Below, one piece after another: positions 5,895 to 7,712 of a stretch of 7,712 bases of DNA. The notes beneath the pieces are model-generated. The model saw only the letters and a program-made list of their open reading frames with translations, searched no databases and had not been told where the DNA came from. Source of the stretch: Helicobacteraceae bacterium (GTDB lineage Bacteria > Campylobacterota > Campylobacteria > Campylobacterales > Sulfurimonadaceae); assembly GCA_027061425.1 (NCBI GenBank), contig JALSUN010000167.1, positions 1 through 7,712 on the forward strand, in the 5' to 3' direction. The first letter of the stretch is position 1. Each line of letters starts with the position of its first letter. Position numbers and translations under genes: made by a program.

Positions 5895-5914
5895 TTTATG
5901 AGTTTTGTGGTGTC

Positions 5915-6190
5915 TTACATAGAATCGAGTTGATTTTCCATACCTTGAGGAACATTGACCACTGTTAATTCTGGATGAATATCCATACGAAGTTGACGCT
6001 CAACACCATATTTCAATGTGTTACCGGCACTACCACAGCCTATACAAGCGCCTTGCAACTGAACATATACTACACCTTTTTTAACCGCTAGGTATGCAAT
6101 GTCTCCACCATCAAGTGCTAAAGAGGGACGTACCTTATCTATTGCTACTTTTACGGGACCTTCTAACTCTTCATCTGTAAATGGGATCAT
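5915..6190 (-). CDS. NifU C-terminal-domain (Nfu-type) Fe-S scaffold/carrier
   Basis: A 91-residue protein made of the Nfu domain alone. Nfu proteins hold a [4Fe-4S] cluster at the interface of a dimer, through a C-x-x-C motif in each subunit, and hand it to target enzymes. Seen: VKVAIDKVRPSLALDGGDIAYL (13-34) with the usual RP-x-L-x-x-DGGD, then LQGACIGCGSAGNTLKYGVE (45-64) with Cys49 and Cys52, and a final IHPELTVVNV strand. Start ATG at 6190 has AGAAGG six bases upstream. It is the first gene of the nifU-like/TPR-like/murE unit, with 31 bases to the next apparent start. Its stand-alone size fits the short Nfu proteins of Campylobacterota, not full NifU, which also has IscU-like and ferredoxin-like parts. 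Confidence 0.93.
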   Translation of the reverse strand: MIPFTDEELEGPVKVAIDKVRPSLALDGGDIAYLAVKKGVVYVQLQGACIGCGSAGNTLKYGVERQLRMDIHPELTVVNVPQGMENQLDSM

Positions 6191-6225
6191 ATAAAACCTT
6201 CTTCATTGTTAGCTATACATATCTC

Positions 6226-6248
6226 TTATCTCTAAACCAGAGAGATAA
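6226..6248. repeat. Inverted repeat in the leader of the nifU-like gene
   Basis: A perfect 8-bp inverted repeat, TTATCTCT and AGAGATAA, around a 7-base spacer. Neither side is followed by a T-run in the direction of transcription, so it is a poor terminator. If transcription starts from the TATAAA at 6259-6254 this repeat would form a hairpin at the very 5' end of the mRNA; otherwise it is a candidate operator. Confidence 0.5.
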
Positions 6249-6253
6249 AGGGG

Positions 6254-6259
6254 TTTATA
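6254..6259 (-). promoter_or_regulatory. Possible -10 box for nifU-like/TPR-like/murE
   Basis: Minus-strand TATAAA preceded by TG. Initiation near 6247 would give a leader of about 56 bases. The 6191-6357 interval between this operon and the reductase gene holds this box, the inverted repeat and otherwise AT-rich DNA; no convincing terminator for the reductase gene was found. Confidence 0.35.
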
Positions 6260-6357
6260 CATGCATAATCTATTTTCTAAGCATAAAATATTCTAAATGC
6301 GCTTAACAAGCCATAAAGTGTTTGACTCACTACTTGGGTAAAGATTACTAAAAGTAT

Positions 6358-7572
6358 TTAGAGCCCTAGAATGTTCATAACATAACTGGGTTTTCTCATC
6401 CCAACTAAAATATAATCTATACACTCTTGCGCTTGTAAAAAGTCTAGCGCACACTCTTGAAGTGTTCTCTCGCAATCTTTTATCTTCTCTTTAAGTTGTA
6501 CCTTTGTCATCTTAGTACACTCAAAGGCCACCATTTTTGCATACTCTTGTAGATAAAGATCAAGTGCTTCTGCTAAAAGAGTGACAACACTTGGATCTAT
6601 AGTTGAAAACACTTTTTTAATATGCGGAAGCACTTGAACGTGTAAAAACTGCTCATACTCACCCACAAATCCAAACTTATGTTTCACATCGTCAAGTTGG
6701 GCGATTAAGTTATGAACGCTCATTAAAGTGGCATCATCTGTCATCTCCAACACCTCATTAAGATGATGATAATAGTCATAAGGTTCTTCATAACTGGCAA
6801 GACGAAACATCAAATCGTTCGCTTGAGCATTAAAAGGTCGGTTGGCCAAAACTCTAAGACCATTTTTATGTGCCCAAGTAGCACATTTGAGTCCTGTCTC
6901 CTCTAAAAGGTTGATAGGCAGTTGTATGGTTGTAAAATGATGTTTATCACTACCCGCTTCAACAGCAGCACGTTTGGCGATGGTAAGTAGATCTTCATAA
7001 GGTAAAAACTCAACATCTTTAGCATCTTTGGCAAAAGAGTTTGAACTCACGCCATAACTCTCTATACGACCATTCTGTACTTCTTCTTCTAAAGCGACAA
7101 AAGCCTTCTCAATACGTTCAAATAGTCTATCAAGAGTCTCATCAAGATCAAGGTCATGGTTCATGGCATCAAGTAAAAAGTACTCTGGATTATGGATAAG
7201 ATAACACCCTAAACTGTCCATATTTAAGCGTTCAAGCGAGAGTGTCAGTTGATCACGCAAAAAAGAGGGCGAGATACAGTGGTAGATATGCTCAGCATAT
7301 TGCACCACCTCTTCAAAATGCGCACCCTCTTTAACCCTCTGCAACATACTGCCTTGTATATATCCAAACTTGCTAACGATCTCAACATCTTTAATAACAT
7401 TAAGAGGCAGAGGCTGAAAAGCCAAAGCAATCGCCCGCTCAGCACTCCCATCCATATAGTTAGTAGACGTATCTATAAGGTCAACACCCTCTTCAACCGC
7501 CACACGAATCGCCTGAATATGCTCAGGATTATGCTCACTAATACGATATGTACCAAACCCTATTTTAGCCAC
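6358..7572 (-). CDS. Aldo/keto reductase family protein with a long helical insertion
   Basis: A 404-residue cytoplasmic NAD(P)H-dependent oxidoreductase of the TIM-barrel AKR family; substrate unknown. The catalytic tetrad is present: Asp34 and Tyr39 in DLIDTSTNYMDG, Lys68 in VSKFGY, His127 in YLIHNPEY. Later barrel strands follow: ESYGVSSNSF (171-180), TTIQLPINLLE (214-224) and LRVLANRPFNA (239-249); the end YILVGMRKPSYVMNIL (387-402) matches the cofactor-binding G-x-R region of AKRs. Between about 250 and 375 lies a roughly 120-residue, largely helical and charged stretch in place of the short linker of ordinary AKRs of about 320 residues. Start GTG at 7572 has AAGGA six bases upstream and directly begins AKIGFGTYRIS, a normal AKR first strand. 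It appears to be a single-gene unit with a heptamer repeat in its promoter region. Confidence 0.85.
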   Translation of the reverse strand: MAKIGFGTYRISEHNPEHIQAIRVAVEEGVDLIDTSTNYMDGSAERAIALAFQPLPLNVIKDVEIVSKFGYIQGSMLQRVKEGAHFEEVVQYAEHIYHCISPSFLRDQLTLSLERLNMDSLGCYLIHNPEYFLLDAMNHDLDLDETLDRLFERIEKAFVALEEEVQNGRIESYGVSSNSFAKDAKDVEFLPYEDLLTIAKRAAVEAGSDKHHFTTIQLPINLLEETGLKCATWAHKNGLRVLANRPFNAQANDLMFRLASYEEPYDYYHHLNEVLEMTDDATLMSVHNLIAQLDDVKHKFGFVGEYEQFLHVQVLPHIKKVFSTIDPSVVTLLAEALDLYLQEYAKMVAFECTKMTKVQLKEKIKDCERTLQECALDFLQAQECIDYILVGMRKPSYVMNILGL

Positions 7573-7600
7573 AAAAAGTCCTTGTTTAAATATTCACGTA

Positions 7601-7606
7601 ATTATA
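7601..7606 (-). promoter_or_regulatory. Probable -10 box for the aldo/keto reductase gene
   Basis: Minus-strand TATAAT, perfect hexamer. Initiation near 7594 gives a leader of about 22 bases containing AAGGA and the GTG start. The place where a -35 would lie (about 7624-7629) is inside the heptamer repeat and reads CCAAAA, so there is no classical -35. Confidence 0.6.
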
Positions 7607-7613
7607 GCGAATT

Positions 7614-7662
7614 GGTTTTTGGTTTTTGGTTTTTGGTTTTTGGTTTTTGGTTTTTGGTTTTT
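7614..7662. repeat. Tandem repeat GGTTTTT x 7
   Basis: Seven perfect head-to-tail copies of a 7-bp unit, 49 bp, with no variant copy (AAAAACC on the minus strand). It begins 42 bases upstream of the reductase start codon and 8 bases from its -10 box, thus covering the spacer and -35 region. Perfect short repeats of this kind change copy number by slipped-strand mispairing. There is no spacer sequence, so it is not CRISPR-like. Confidence 0.97.
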
Positions 7663-7686
7663 AAAAAATCACAGAGTATATCTTAC

Positions 7687-7704
7687 AGATAACTTAAATT
7701 ATCT
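7687..7704. repeat. Short inverted repeat at right window edge
   Basis: AGATAA and TTATCT, 6 bp each, 6-base spacer, followed by a run of A up to the window end. With A's rather than T's on the plus side it is not a plus-strand terminator. A TATACT box (7680-7675, minus strand) between it and the heptamer tract might be a second, more distant promoter. Confidence 0.3.
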
Positions 7705-7712
7705 AAAAAAAA

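Noticed and set aside
6226..6248. Terminator for the reductase gene
   Set aside because: No T-run follows the stem on the minus strand and it lies about 110 bases past the stop.
6293..6475. Minus-strand 60-codon frame
   Set aside because: It overlaps the reductase 3' end in another frame, with no family features; a shadow frame.
7614..7662. CRISPR array or telomere-like element
   Set aside because: Direct contiguous copies without spacers, only 49 bp, in an internal promoter region; a simple sequence repeat explains it.
7249..7692. Plus-strand frame of 147 codons ending in a repeated FGFWFLV motif
   Set aside because: It lies opposite the reductase coding region, and its tail is simply the translated heptamer repeat; no ribosome binding site and no recognisable domain.
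1..7712. Novel defence, secretion or mobile system
   Set aside because: All sizeable frames are housekeeping enzymes or small envelope proteins; no transposase, nuclease, toxin, integrase or attachment site was seen.

Overview
The window looks like a chromosomal piece of a Campylobacterota (epsilonproteobacterial) genome, probably a Sulfurimonas/Sulfurovum-type or related lineage; the genus cannot be fixed from the sequence alone. Reasons: a short MurE that closely resembles the Helicobacter/Campylobacter form, the run nifU-like / TPR-like protein / murE and the pair ispA-tkt that recall Campylobacter jejuni gene order, AT-rich intergenic DNA, -10 boxes without clear -35 boxes, and seven PglB-type glycosylation sequons in one lipoprotein.

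Layout. Minus strand, left edge: an outer-membrane barrel gene (1083-1688), ispA (198-1046) and the first 65 codons of tkt (running off the left edge), probably co-transcribed, with a possible extra promoter before ispA. Minus strand, 1795-2546: a thioredoxin-fold [2Fe-2S] ferredoxin followed by panD, closed by an 11-bp hairpin. Plus strand, 2724-3989: a second barrel protein, paralogous to the first, and a lipoprotein with two Ig-like (Big_2-like) domains. Minus strand, 4002-6190: nifU-like scaffold, a TPR-like protein and murE, ending in a small hairpin shared with the convergent lipoprotein gene. Minus strand, 6358-7572: an aldo/keto reductase with a long helical insertion. Its promoter region carries seven perfect copies of a 7-bp repeat.

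Functionally the window mixes central metabolism (isoprenoid chain synthesis, pentose phosphate pathway, beta-alanine for CoA, peptidoglycan, Fe-S assembly) with a small surface module (two related barrels and a probably glycosylated lipoprotein). No defence system, mobile element, CRISPR array or RNA gene is visible.

The points most worth a second look are: the TPR-like gene, which appears to start at ATC behind a very good ribosome binding site; the GGTTTTT x7 tract just upstream of the reductase -10 box, a candidate contingency locus; the concentration of D/E-x-N-x-S/T sequons in the lipoprotein; and the two paralogous barrels flanking ferredoxin-panD. No intergenic gap exceeds about 180 bases once the TPR-like gene is given its longer start.
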